Origin: Nocardia albiluteola | Lineage (GTDB): Bacteria > Actinomycetota > Actinomycetes > Mycobacteriales > Mycobacteriaceae | DNA length: 64,000 nt | Direction of reading: 5' to 3' | NCBI RefSeq assembly: GCF_018860155.1 | Contig: NZ_JAHKNI010000009.1 | Span: 248,001 to 312,000, forward strand | Part shown: piece after piece, positions 50,863-60,041 of the stretch | Layout of the letters: every line of letters begins with the position of its first letter | Position numbering within the stretch: position 1 is the stretch's first letter | Made by a program: the position numbers and the translations under genes | The notes under the pieces: generated by a model | Databases searched by the model: none | Told to the model about the DNA's origin: nothing | Seen by the model: only the letters and a program-made list of their open reading frames with translations

Positions 50863-50963
50863 ATGCGCAAGGTTCCGAAAACCCCTTGCGCAATCGCACA
50901 CTCGTGGTTAATTTTGTAGGCGTCTTGTTCCCGTTGATCGGAGTCGTGCCGTTGCTCTTCTGA
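50863..50963 (+). promoter_or_regulatory. Candidate attenuator leader of the ABC-F gene
   Basis: A hairpin, TGCGCAAGG (50864-50872) with its complement at 50884-50892, overlaps an 18-codon frame (50863-50919, 'MRKVPKTPCAIAHSWLIL'). A second 19-codon GTG frame at 50904-50963 encodes a hydrophobic peptide ('VNFVGVLFPLIGVVPLLF'). Resistance-type ABC-F genes are often controlled by leader peptides and attenuation. The hairpin could instead be the terminator of the reductase gene. Confidence 0.35.
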
Positions 50964-51028
50964 GGTGAACGCCGAGTGGCCCGCCATCCTGCGCGCCGCA
51001 TATCTCGCGACCTCATGGGAGTGTGCAC

Positions 51029-52618
51029 ATGTCAACGACCTCTGTTTCGTTATCCGATCTCACCTTCGCCTGGCCCGACGGCACCCCCGTCTTCGACGGC
51101 CTGGATGCCGTGCTCGGCCCCGGTCACCTGGGCCTGGTGGGCGCCAACGGCGCCGGGAAGTCCACACTCCTGCGGCTGATCGCGGGCGAGCTGCGGCCCG
51201 CACGCGGCTCGATCACCGTCGGCGGCGGCCTGGGCTATCTGCGCCAGGACCTCGGCCTGGCGGCCGGGCAGCGCGTCGACGAGGTGCTCGGCATTGCCGG
51301 GATCCGGCGGTCGCTGCACCGGATCGAATCCGGCGCGGGCGACGAGGCGGACTTCGAGATCGTCGGCAGCCGTTGGGATGTCGAGGAATCCGCGGTGTCC
51401 CTGCTTGGCCGCCTCGGGCTGCGGTATCTGGCGGGTGATGTGGCACAGCTGGATCGGCGCCTGGACAGCCTGTCCGGCGGAGAGACCGTCCTGCTCGGAT
51501 TGGTCGCCGAACTGCTGCGCGAGCCCGACGTGCTGCTGCTCGACGAACCCACCAACAATCTGGATATTGCTGCGCGCCAACGACTGTACGAGGTCGTCGA
51601 GCAGTTCCCCGGCACTGTGCTGATCGTCAGTCACGACCGGGAGCTGCTGAACCGCATGGGCGCGATCGCCGAGCTGCGGCGCGGCGAGATCCGGTTGTTC
51701 GGAGGCAATTTCGCGACCTACGAGGAGATCATCGAGGCCGAGCAGGACGCCGCTCGTGCCGCAATCCGCGACGCGCGCAGCGACGTTCGCAAACAATCCC
51801 GTGAACTGGTGGAGGCCCGCATCAAGCTGGACCGGCGCCTTCGTTATGGGAAGAAGATGTGGGAGCAGAAGCGTGAACCGAAAATTGTTATGGGAGAACG
51901 CAAACGCCAGGCCCAGGTCGCGGCGGGCAAGCTGCGCAACAACCATGTCGCCAAGGTGGAGCAGGCCCAGGACACCCTGACCCGGGCGCAGGAGCTGCTG
52001 CGCGACGACCGGGAGATCCGGGTGGACCTGCCCGGCACCCGGTTGTATCCGGGCCAGGACGTCCTCGAGCTGGACGAGGTGCGGCTGGGATGCGGTCCGG
52101 TGGTCAGCCTGACGGTGACCGGTCCGGAACGGATCGCGCTCACCGGCCGCAACGGCGCGGGCAAGACCACGCTGCTGCGCCGGATCGCGGCCGAACCGCC
52201 CCGGGTGCCCTGGCGGATGCTGCCGCAGCGCCTGGACATCTTCGACGAGGCGCGCACGGTGTTCGAGAACGTCGCGGCCGCGACCCCGCACGCCTCGGCC
52301 GAACGGGTGCGCGCGCAGCTGGCGCGCTTCCTGTTCCGCGGTGCGGACGCCGACGTCGCGGCCGGCGCGCTGTCGGGGGGCGAGCGGTTGCGCGCCGCGC
52401 TCGCGATGTTGCTGCTGGCCGATCCGGCCCCGCGGTTGTTGCTGCTCGACGAGCCCACCAACAATCTCGATCTGCCGAGCCTGGCCCACCTCACCGAGGC
52501 ACTGACGGGATTCGAGGGGGCGCTGATCGTGGTCAGCCACGACCGGCGCTTCCTCGACGATATCGCGGTGACCCGGCGGATCGAGCTCACCGGCGACGGG
52601 CTGATCGAGGAGTCGTGA
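51029..52618 (+). CDS. ABC-F family ATPase (possible ribosome protection protein)
   Basis: The 529-residue soluble protein has two ABC domains and no membrane segment. Walker A are 'GANGAGKST' and 'GRNGAGKTT', signatures 'LSGGE' and 'LSGGERLR', Walker B 'LLLDEPTNNLD' in both halves, with a charged linker of about 85 residues between. ABC-F proteins bind the ribosomal E site. The long linker and single-gene setting fit antibiotic-resistance types (OleB/TlrC-like) as well as housekeeping types. ATG 51029 follows GGGAG. Confidence 0.9.
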   Translation: MSTTSVSLSDLTFAWPDGTPVFDGLDAVLGPGHLGLVGANGAGKSTLLRLIAGELRPARGSITVGGGLGYLRQDLGLAAGQRVDEVLGIAGIRRSLHRIESGAGDEADFEIVGSRWDVEESAVSLLGRLGLRYLAGDVAQLDRRLDSLSGGETVLLGLVAELLREPDVLLLDEPTNNLDIAARQRLYEVVEQFPGTVLIVSHDRELLNRMGAIAELRRGEIRLFGGNFATYEEIIEAEQDAARAAIRDARSDVRKQSRELVEARIKLDRRLRYGKKMWEQKREPKIVMGERKRQAQVAAGKLRNNHVAKVEQAQDTLTRAQELLRDDREIRVDLPGTRLYPGQDVLELDEVRLGCGPVVSLTVTGPERIALTGRNGAGKTTLLRRIAAEPPRVPWRMLPQRLDIFDEARTVFENVAAATPHASAERVRAQLARFLFRGADADVAAGALSGGERLRAALAMLLLADPAPRLLLLDEPTNNLDLPSLAHLTEALTGFEGALIVVSHDRRFLDDIAVTRRIELTGDGLIEES

Positions 52619-52888
52619 GGCCGTCGCCGAGCGCGGGGTCCGGGTCCGCGCGACTGTGCATGCCCGGCGAATTTATGGGAACTCCGGGTGCACGTGCGAC
52701 GTTGTTCAGGCAGGGCGGTACTCACCGTTCGTCCGATGCCGCCTGGGGAAACTGCCGGTGACCGTGGTGGAAACGGACGCCGATTCTCAGGATCGGGCGG
52801 CTGTCGGTGCCGCGGATTAAAGTTGGTGGTCTGAGCCGGAGGTTCGCATCGGCTAGGGTGTTCCGGTCGAGGCGGGAGAGGTGGTGGC

Positions 52889-55285
52889 ATGACTCAGCAT
52901 CTGGAGAAGGCGAATGCCGGGCAATCGGTCGAAGGCGATCGCGGCGCAGCCACCCCACCTGCCGCCGCGCCCGCCCCCACCCCGCGGAACATGCCGGTGC
53001 GCCAGCCCGGGAGCAGCCCAGCGGTCGTGTCCACCTCCGCCTCGCGGCGGGTGCGCGCCCGCCTCGCCCGCCGGATGACCGGGCAGCGCGGCATCGCGGC
53101 GGTCAAGCCGGTGCTCGAGCCGCTGGCCACCGTGCACCGCGAGCTGTATCCGAAGGCGAATCTGCAACTGCTGCAGCGCGCGTTCGACGTCGCCGACGAG
53201 AAGCACGCCCATCAGTTCCGCAAGTCCGGCGATCCGTACATCACGCACCCGCTGGCCGTCGCCAACATCCTGGCCGAGCTGGGCATGGACACCACCACAC
53301 TGGTGGCCGCGCTGCTGCACGACACGGTCGAGGACACGGGCTATGCGCTGGCCGACCTCGAGGCCGAATTCGGCCAGGAGGTCGCCCACCTGGTCGACGG
53401 CGTCACCAAGCTGGACAAGGTCAATCTGGGTGCCGCCGCCGAGGCGGAGACCATCCGCAAGATGATCATCGCGATGGCCCGCGACCCGCGCGTGCTGGTC
53501 ATCAAGGTCGCCGACCGCCTGCACAACATGCGCACCATGCGCTTCCTGCCGCCCGAGAAGCAGGCCAAGAAGGCGCGCGAGACGCTGGAAGTCATTGCGC
53601 CGCTGGCCCATCGGCTCGGTATGGCCACGGTCAAGTGGGAGCTGGAGGATCTGGCCTTCGCGATCCTGCACCCGAAGAAGTACGACGAGATCGTGCGCCT
53701 GGTCGCCGATCGCGCGCCCTCACGCGACACCTACCTGGCCAAGGTCCGCGCCGAGATCATCAATACCCTGACGGCGAGCCGCATCACCGCCAATGTCGAG
53801 GGTCGTCCCAAGCACTACTGGTCGATTTACCAGAAGATGATCGTCAAGGGTAAGGACTTCGACGACATCCACGACCTGGTCGGCATCCGCATCCTGTGCG
53901 ACGAGGTGCGGGACTGTTACGCCGCGGTCGGCGTGGTGCATTCGCTGTGGCAGCCGATGGCCGGGCGGTTCAAGGATTACATCGCCCAGCCGCGGTACGG
54001 GGTCTACCAGTCGCTGCACACCACCGTCGTCGGCCCGGACGGCAAACCGCTCGAGGTGCAGATCCGCACGCACGACATGCACCGCACCGCGGAGTTCGGG
54101 ATCGCCGCGCACTGGCGCTACAAGGAGACCAAGGGCAAGCACTCCGGCGATGTCGCCGAGGTCGACGACATGGCCTGGATGCGCCAGTTGCTGGACTGGC
54201 AGCGGGAGGCCGCGGACCCCGCGGAGTTCCTGGAGTCGCTGCGCTTCGACCTGAAGTCGCCGGAAATCTTCGTGTTCACCCCGAAGGGCGACGTCGTTAC
54301 GCTGCCGCAGAAGTCCACGCCGGTCGATTTCGCGTATGCCGTGCATACCGAGGTCGGGCACAAGTGCATCGGCGCCCGCGTCAACGGCCGCTTGGTCGCG
54401 CTCGAGCGGCAGCTGGAGAACGGCGAGGTCGTCGAGATCTTCACCTCCAAGGCGCAGAACGCCGGGCCCAGCCGCGACTGGCAGAACTTCGTCGTGTCGC
54501 CGCGCGCGAAGGCCAAGATCCGCCAGTGGTTCGCGAAGGAGCGGCGGGAGGAGGCGCTCGAGACCGGTAAGGAGCAGATCTCCAAGGAGGTCCGCCGCTC
54601 CGGCCTGCCGCTGCAGCGCCTGATGAGCGTCGATGCGATGTCCGCGCTGGCCCACGAGCTGCACTACACCGACATCTCCGCGCTGTACGCGGCCGTCGGT
54701 GAGAACCAGGTGTCGGCGCATCACGTCGTGCAGCGCCTGATGGCCCAGCTCGGCGGCGTCGGCGACGTGGAAAACGAACTGGCCGAACGCAGTACGCCCT
54801 CCACGCTGCCGCTGCGCCAGCGCACCGGGGGCGATGCCGGGGTCGAGATCCCCGGCGCCCCGGGCACGGTGGCCAAGCTCGCCAAGTGCTGCACCCCGGT
54901 GCCGGGCGACGAGATCATGGGCTTCGTGACCCGCGGCGGCGCGGTCAGCGTCCACCGCACCGACTGCACCAACGCCGATTCGCTGCAGTCGCAGCAGGAG
55001 CGGATCATCGAGGTCACCTGGGCGCCCTCACCGTCGTCGGTCTTCCTGGTGGCCATCCAGATCGAGGCGCTCGATCGCACCCGCCTGCTCTCCGACGTCA
55101 CCAAGGTGCTGGCCGACGAGAAGGTCAATATCCTCTCCGCCTCGGTCATGACCTCTGGCGACCGGGTGGCGATCAGCAAGTTCACCTTCGAGATGGGCGC
55201 CCCGAAACATCTCGGCCACCTGCTGAACGTCGTGCGCAACGTGGAGGGTGTCTATGACGTCTATCGGGTGACGTCGGCGACATAG
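52889..55285 (+). CDS. relA: Bifunctional (p)ppGpp synthetase/hydrolase
   Basis: The 798-residue protein has a disordered Pro/Ala-rich N terminus of about 60. The hydrolase HD domain follows ('DPYITHPLAVANILAELG' and 'ALLHDTVEDT', His144-Asp145), then the synthetase domain ('YQSLHTTVVGPDGKPLEVQ'), TGS ('EIFVFTPKGDVVTLPQKSTP'), a Cys-containing region ('LAKCCTPVPGDEIMGFVTRG') and an ACT domain. Intact HD residues indicate hydrolysis as well as synthesis. ATG 52889 follows GGGAGAGG. TAGGGT about 35 bases upstream could be the -10. Confidence 0.96.
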   Translation: MTQHLEKANAGQSVEGDRGAATPPAAAPAPTPRNMPVRQPGSSPAVVSTSASRRVRARLARRMTGQRGIAAVKPVLEPLATVHRELYPKANLQLLQRAFDVADEKHAHQFRKSGDPYITHPLAVANILAELGMDTTTLVAALLHDTVEDTGYALADLEAEFGQEVAHLVDGVTKLDKVNLGAAAEAETIRKMIIAMARDPRVLVIKVADRLHNMRTMRFLPPEKQAKKARETLEVIAPLAHRLGMATVKWELEDLAFAILHPKKYDEIVRLVADRAPSRDTYLAKVRAEIINTLTASRITANVEGRPKHYWSIYQKMIVKGKDFDDIHDLVGIRILCDEVRDCYAAVGVVHSLWQPMAGRFKDYIAQPRYGVYQSLHTTVVGPDGKPLEVQIRTHDMHRTAEFGIAAHWRYKETKGKHSGDVAEVDDMAWMRQLLDWQREAADPAEFLESLRFDLKSPEIFVFTPKGDVVTLPQKSTPVDFAYAVHTEVGHKCIGARVNGRLVALERQLENGEVVEIFTSKAQNAGPSRDWQNFVVSPRAKAKIRQWFAKERREEALETGKEQISKEVRRSGLPLQRLMSVDAMSALAHELHYTDISALYAAVGENQVSAHHVVQRLMAQLGGVGDVENELAERSTPSTLPLRQRTGGDAGVEIPGAPGTVAKLAKCCTPVPGDEIMGFVTRGGAVSVHRTDCTNADSLQSQQERIIEVTWAPSPSSVFLVAIQIEALDRTRLLSDVTKVLADEKVNILSASVMTSGDRVAISKFTFEMGAPKHLGHLLNVVRNVEGVYDVYRVTSAT

Positions 55286-55405
55286 GCTGCGGACGTCCGC
55301 ATCGGCCGTGTTCACGGGCGCGGGCGCGCGGGGATTCCGCCGGGGGTGGCCGCGATAGTGCGCGGCTACCGACTGAACGTCGTGCGCAATGTAGAGGGTG
55401 CCTAC
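55223..55405. repeat. relA 3'-end segment and its degenerate copy
   Basis: The last codons of relA (55223-55255, encoding 'LNVVRNVEGVY') recur at 55373-55405 with only four base differences, mostly at third codon positions, giving 'LNVVRNVEGAY'. The copy lies outside any gene I can support. A perfect palindrome, TGCGGACGTCCGCA (55288-55301), sits just after the relA stop. Confidence 0.85.
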
Positions 55406-55571
55406 CAGGTTGCCCCGCCGCGGCGGACGATGATGCGCGGCCGGGTGGCGTGCGGATCTTCGTCCCGGACTGGTGCTCGCGCACGGTGCTGAGAGCCGAA
55501 TACCCTGCGGCACAGGTGGACACGCGCGGTCGGCTTGACCTGGAGTGCGCTCCAAGGCCTACCGTCGAATC

Positions 55572-56315
55572 ATGGACGCACAGAAGGTACTGGCCGGGCG
55601 GGTGGCCCTCGTCACCGGTGGCTCACGGGGAATCGGCCGCGCGACCGCGGAGGCGCTGGCCGCGGCCGGGGCGGCGGTGGCCGTCAACTATCGCAGCCGC
55701 AAGGACGAGGCCGAGGTCGTCGTCGCCGAGATCGAGCGGGCCGGTGGCCGGGGCATGGTGGTCGGAGCGGATGTGTCGGTCGCGGCCGAGGTCGATGCGA
55801 TGGTCGATCGGGTCCGTGCCGAGTTCGGGGAGATCGACATCCTGGTCAACAACGCCGGGACCGGCGTGTTCCGGACGGTGGAGCAGCTGACCGAGCACGA
55901 GTTCGACCGCACCCTCGCGGTCAATCTGAAGTCCGCGTTCCTGTGCACGCAGGCGGTGCTGCCCGGCATGCGCGCCCGCGGCTGGGGCCGGATCGTCAAC
56001 GTCTCCTCGGTCGCGGCCCGGACCGGCGGCGCGGTGGGGGTGCACTACAACGCATCCAAGGCGGGCCTGGAGGGTTTGACCCGCGGCTACGCGGCGGCTG
56101 TGGGTCGCGAGGGCGTCACGGTGAACGCCGTCGCACCCGGACCGATCGATACGGAGATGGCCGCGCCGCTCAAGGCGGCCGGCATCGGTGACCAGCTGCC
56201 GGTGGGCCGTATGGGCGAGCCGGCGGAAATCGCCGATGTGGTCATGATGCTCGTCGGCAACGGCTTCGTGACCGGGCAGACCGTCGGGGTGAACGGCGGC
56301 CGGGACTTCATCTGA
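55572..56315 (+). CDS. SDR oxidoreductase, 3-oxoacyl-ACP reductase (FabG)-like
   Basis: The 247-residue protein has cofactor motif 'TGGSRGIGRATAEA', 'NNAGTG', catalytic Ser in 'VNVSSVAART', Tyr-x3-Lys in 'HYNASKAGL', and 'VAPGPIDTEM'. ATG 55572 is chosen; a GTG nine codons upstream is possible. FabG-like paralogues are numerous in this group, and the substrate cannot be told. It is convergent with the transporter gene. Confidence 0.9.
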   Translation: MDAQKVLAGRVALVTGGSRGIGRATAEALAAAGAAVAVNYRSRKDEAEVVVAEIERAGGRGMVVGADVSVAAEVDAMVDRVRAEFGEIDILVNNAGTGVFRTVEQLTEHEFDRTLAVNLKSAFLCTQAVLPGMRARGWGRIVNVSSVAARTGGAVGVHYNASKAGLEGLTRGYAAAVGREGVTVNAVAPGPIDTEMAAPLKAAGIGDQLPVGRMGEPAEIADVVMMLVGNGFVTGQTVGVNGGRDFI

Positions 56316-56360
56316 ACCGGCGAGGCGGGTGTGCAGGTGGTGGTCGCGAGACAAATCCGG

Positions 56361-57350
56361 TTATTGCCCGCGGGTAGTCTCGGCCGCGGTGGGGGAGTCG
56401 GGGCCGGGGTCGGTATCGGCAGTGGACCCGGACGGTAATGGGCCGTCGGTGGGCGCCGAATCCTCCACTGTCCCGGCCGGTTTCTGGACAACCGGCTGTG
56501 GCGCCGTCTCGGCCGCCTGCGCGCGCGAGAGCCGAATCGCCTCGACGCACATCACCACCACCGCGAGCATGACGACGACGGTGCCGAGCGGGCCGCTGCG
56601 CAGGCGCTCGTCCAGGACGGTGATGCCGATGAAGGCCGCGCCGAGCGGTTCGGCGACGGTGAACGCCGGCAGGGAGGCCGACAGGGGGCCGGCCTGATAT
56701 CCCCGCTGCTGCAGGTACAGCCCTGCCACGCCGGCGGCCACCAGGGTGTACGGCTGCCAGCTGGTCAGCACCGGCATTACACCCTGCCCGAACAGCTGGG
56801 TGACGTGCCCGGTGAGCGCGGCCGAGATGCCGAACAGCAGCCCGGCCGCGGTGCCGAGCAGCAGCGCCTGCAACGAGGGCACCTTCACGACGGTGGCGAC
56901 CCCGACGCCCACGACGATCAGGGCGCACAGCAATCCCAGCGGTCCGGGCCAGTGACGCCACGGCGCGTCGACGTGCCCCTCGGTCGGGTTGCCGACCACC
57001 AGGAAGACCGCGAGCGCGATCGACAGCGCCGCCGCCTGTCCCCACATCAACAGCGTCACGCGACGGCCGCTGTAGTGCGCGGCCAGCGGCAGTGCGAACA
57101 CCAGCGCGCTCACCAGAATCGGCTGCACGACCAGCACCGAGCCCATGGCCAGCGCGGCCACCTGGAATCCGAATCCACCCGCGTCGCCGATGATGCCCGC
57201 CCACCAGCGGGGATTGCGGATCAGCCGGGCCAGCAGCGCCTCGCCCTCGGGGACATCGGCGGCCGCGCGTTGCTGCGCCACCGCCGACACGGCGAACATC
57301 ACTGCGCCGATGAATGCGCATCCCACAGCTGCCAGGGGTAAGTCGGCCAT
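56361..57350 (-). CDS. DMT-superfamily (EamA-like) transporter
   Basis: The 329-residue protein has nine or ten helices in the first 285 residues, then an acidic, Pro/Thr-rich cytoplasmic tail. The pattern of paired halves ('FIGAVMFAVSAVAQQ', 'GQAAALSIALAVFLV', 'VAEPLGAAFIGITVLDERL') fits the DMT superfamily. ATG 57350 begins the first helix directly; an ATG 22 codons upstream is less likely. Substrate unknown. Confidence 0.8.
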   Translation of the reverse strand: MADLPLAAVGCAFIGAVMFAVSAVAQQRAAADVPEGEALLARLIRNPRWWAGIIGDAGGFGFQVAALAMGSVLVVQPILVSALVFALPLAAHYSGRRVTLLMWGQAAALSIALAVFLVVGNPTEGHVDAPWRHWPGPLGLLCALIVVGVGVATVVKVPSLQALLLGTAAGLLFGISAALTGHVTQLFGQGVMPVLTSWQPYTLVAAGVAGLYLQQRGYQAGPLSASLPAFTVAEPLGAAFIGITVLDERLRSGPLGTVVVMLAVVVMCVEAIRLSRAQAAETAPQPVVQKPAGTVEDSAPTDGPLPSGSTADTDPGPDSPTAAETTRGQ

Positions 57351-58462
57351 GCCGACAGTCTGCCCGGTTCGGTCCGGCAGGGCGTTCGAGACCCCCTTCG
57401 ACGGCCACCGGCCCAACGGAAAGCAAATTGTCGGCTAAGTATGAAATAGGGCTATTTAGTTGGTGAACTGAGGGATTTTTCGTCGAAAGCTCACAGAATG
57501 GCAACTATTCGGCATCGCAATTGCCTGTTTCATTCATCGAGTGCCTGTTTCGGTGGTGGATCGCTCGATTGTTGCCAAGGGAGCCGCAGGGTATCGCCGG
57601 CGCTGGGAAATTCTTTCGGTCGGTCGCCGCTGTGACGTGGATCTTCCCGGTATGTGGCGGCGTTGTGGAGGTTGCCCTGCGGAGTTCGCCGGATTCTGTT
57701 ACGGTCTATTGCGTTTCGGGGCTCACCCGGCAACGGCGGCAACTCGATCCGATAACCACTTGCTCTCACTCCGCCGTGTCCGACCGCCCACCGAAGGCCT
57801 TGCACACAGCTGGTTAAGGGGGTCGCAGGATGCCGACCGCGCGCACAACCTGGAGCATGCCGGCCACGATCGTGAGTGCCCCGGAGGGCTCCACGGGCGA
57901 GGCGTATCCGTGGCTCGCCGCCCGGCCCCGGCCGGACAGTCGGCTCCGTCCACGTCCAGCCCTGTCCGCCTTGGCAATTCGCGCCATCAGTGCAGTCGCC
58001 GGACAGGCGAGTGCGTCGATCCATGCGGGCCTAGCGGGTGGCGCGGTTCGATCGTGCCTGGCCACCAGGCGAATCCGCATGTTCGGGAGTGATTCCCGGC
58101 CCGGCCGTTCCGCATTCGCACCCGGAACCGGGCGTTCGGGACCGGTTGTCGATCCCGTCCCGGCGCGGTGTGCGCGGCCCGATCCACCGGGGGGTCGCGT
58201 TCCCGAATTGGACGTGTGTCCCGGTCTATTCCATGGGGCTGCGGGAATCTCGCGGCGCGTCGTCGGCGCGTCGAGTTCGCCGAATTCGTCACGTACGGGA
58301 GAATTTCCGTTCGGGACAGGCCGCGGCAATGCCGCCTCCGGCGGCGTGGCACCGGTCCGGACCGCCGCCGATTTCCAAGATGACCGCCCGTTCTCCACGA
58401 ACTGATCGCCGAGAGGGTCCGACGATGCTGCACGACGCGCCAGGCTCCGCGGGGATGGGGGA
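57351..58462. other. 1.1-kb region without convincing genes before the conjugation-like cluster
   Basis: The first 200 bases are markedly AT-rich for this genome. They contain AAATAG-GG-CTATTT (57444-57457) and the direct repeat TGCCTGTTTC at 57522-57531 and 57542-57551, consistent with promoters or an element boundary. Open frames from 57540 to 58460 exist on both strands but have unlikely amino-acid composition and no ribosome sites. No integrase, tRNA or attachment site is recognised. Confidence 0.5.
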
Positions 58463-60025
58463 ATGTTGAACTCGTACAAAGACCTGCGTCGCTGGTTCCC
58501 CGCCGTCGAGCCCCGGGACGCCGCGGCGCCGAGCGGACGCACCGATCCCGACCTCGAACAGGCCATGTCGCAGGGCGGCGCGGGCGGATACCCGCACTAC
58601 ATCCGGGAGACCGAACCCGAACCGTTCGACATCCCGTTCTGGGGAGAATCGGGCGTCCGGCGCAGCGAGTTCGTGGGCGGCTGGTCGGACTGGGTATCAG
58701 GTGACCACGCACCTGGCCCCCGCGACGACTACCCGGCCCGCGACGCCGAGCTGGTCCAGTTCCCGTGGGACGAGGACGCCGCCTCCGCACCGCGCCGCCG
58801 TGCCGCGGAAGGCCGCTCAGCGGCCCGCCGCGCCGAGGCCGAGCCAGGTGACGACGACCCCGAGCCCGTATCGAACCGGAGTTCCGGACGGCCTCGTGGT
58901 GGCCGCCTCGCCGTCCCACGGGAGGACGAGGCGGAGAGTTCGGCCGAGTCGCACGATCGTGCGGTCGGGCGCGATGCGGGTCGTGCCCGTGACGGGCGTA
59001 CCAAGGCCCGAAGCGCGGATACGGCATCGGACGACGAGTCCCATCGGGCCGCCGACGACATCGCGTCGGAGCCGAGGGAGATCGCCGGCTCGACATCCGC
59101 CGAGCGATCGGCACGCGAATCGGATGACCCTGAAGAACGCACCGGCCCCGCAGGTCGTTTCCTCGGGCGCGCCAAGCGATCGGCCCGGGATACCGCCGGA
59201 CGGCCCGCCCGCACCGAATGGCTCGCCGAGAACGACGACCGGCCGGGCATGGATGACGACTGGCTCGCCGACGACCGCGAGTGGACCAGCGCGCCGCGGC
59301 CCGCGAAGGACCGCCGCGGTCGCCTCGGCCTCTCCCGCCTCCGCGGACTTCTCGGCGACTCGTCCGGCCGGCCCGCCGACGGTCCGGGTGCGGCTATGTC
59401 TCCGCAGCTCCGGCGCGAGGCCGCGCGTGCGAGCCGGGAATCCCGCCGCGGCAGTGAATCCGGTCTCACCCTGCGCGATCAGACCGGCCCCAGCAGCCTG
59501 CTCGTCACCCTCGTGCTGATTGTCGCGATCCTCGTGCTCGCCGCTGCGGGAGCGTTCGCTCTGTATTTGCTCCACCATCGGGACGAGGCCGGTCGCGACG
59601 CCCTGGCCACCCACCCGGAGGCGGTGCGGCTGACCGGCGCCACCACCGGCACCACGCTGGTGTGCCCCACCGAACGATCCGGCGCCGCGCTGCGCGGCGC
59701 CGAACCCGGCGGCACGAGTTCGGGTCCCGAGGCCGTGATGTGGTTCGAGCACGCCTATTACGTCGAGCGCTCCGCCGACCGGGCGCTCGAGGTCGCCGCA
59801 CCCGGGGCCGCGCTGCCCCCGGCGGCGGAGATCCAGCGCGGCATCGATTCCGTCCCGCCGGGCACCGCCTACTGCGTCGTGGTTGCACCGTCCGGGGATG
59901 GCAGGTATTCGGTGGAGATCACCGAGCAACGACCCGGCGGCGCGCCCGCCACCTACGACAAGCAGACGGTGACCACCACGGTGGACGGCGGCCGCACCCT
60001 GATCACGGGCATCGCGGCCGGGTAA
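58463..60025 (+). CDS. Large disordered single-pass membrane protein of the conjugation-like cluster
   Basis: The 520-residue protein has a very charged, disordered cytoplasmic part (about 1-345, rich in Asp, Arg, Ser), one membrane helix at about 346-370, and a compact extracytoplasmic domain of about 148 residues with two Cys ('VMWFEHAYYVERSADRALEV', 'GIDSVPPGTAYCVVV'). ATG 58463 follows GGGGGA. Similar three-part proteins open conjugation clusters in actinobacteria, as far as I recall. The role may be assembly or wall passage; this is inference. Confidence 0.65.
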   Translation: MLNSYKDLRRWFPAVEPRDAAAPSGRTDPDLEQAMSQGGAGGYPHYIRETEPEPFDIPFWGESGVRRSEFVGGWSDWVSGDHAPGPRDDYPARDAELVQFPWDEDAASAPRRRAAEGRSAARRAEAEPGDDDPEPVSNRSSGRPRGGRLAVPREDEAESSAESHDRAVGRDAGRARDGRTKARSADTASDDESHRAADDIASEPREIAGSTSAERSARESDDPEERTGPAGRFLGRAKRSARDTAGRPARTEWLAENDDRPGMDDDWLADDREWTSAPRPAKDRRGRLGLSRLRGLLGDSSGRPADGPGAAMSPQLRREAARASRESRRGSESGLTLRDQTGPSSLLVTLVLIVAILVLAAAGAFALYLLHHRDEAGRDALATHPEAVRLTGATTGTTLVCPTERSGAALRGAEPGGTSSGPEAVMWFEHAYYVERSADRALEVAAPGAALPPAAEIQRGIDSVPPGTAYCVVVAPSGDGRYSVEITEQRPGGAPATYDKQTVTTTVDGGRTLITGIAAG

Positions 60026-60041
60026 GAGGAGAGCAGAAGCG

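Noticed and set aside
57540..58460. Open frames on both strands between the DMT transporter and the conjugation-like cluster
   Set aside because: Unlikely amino-acid composition, no ribosome sites and no domain recognised; treated as intergenic.
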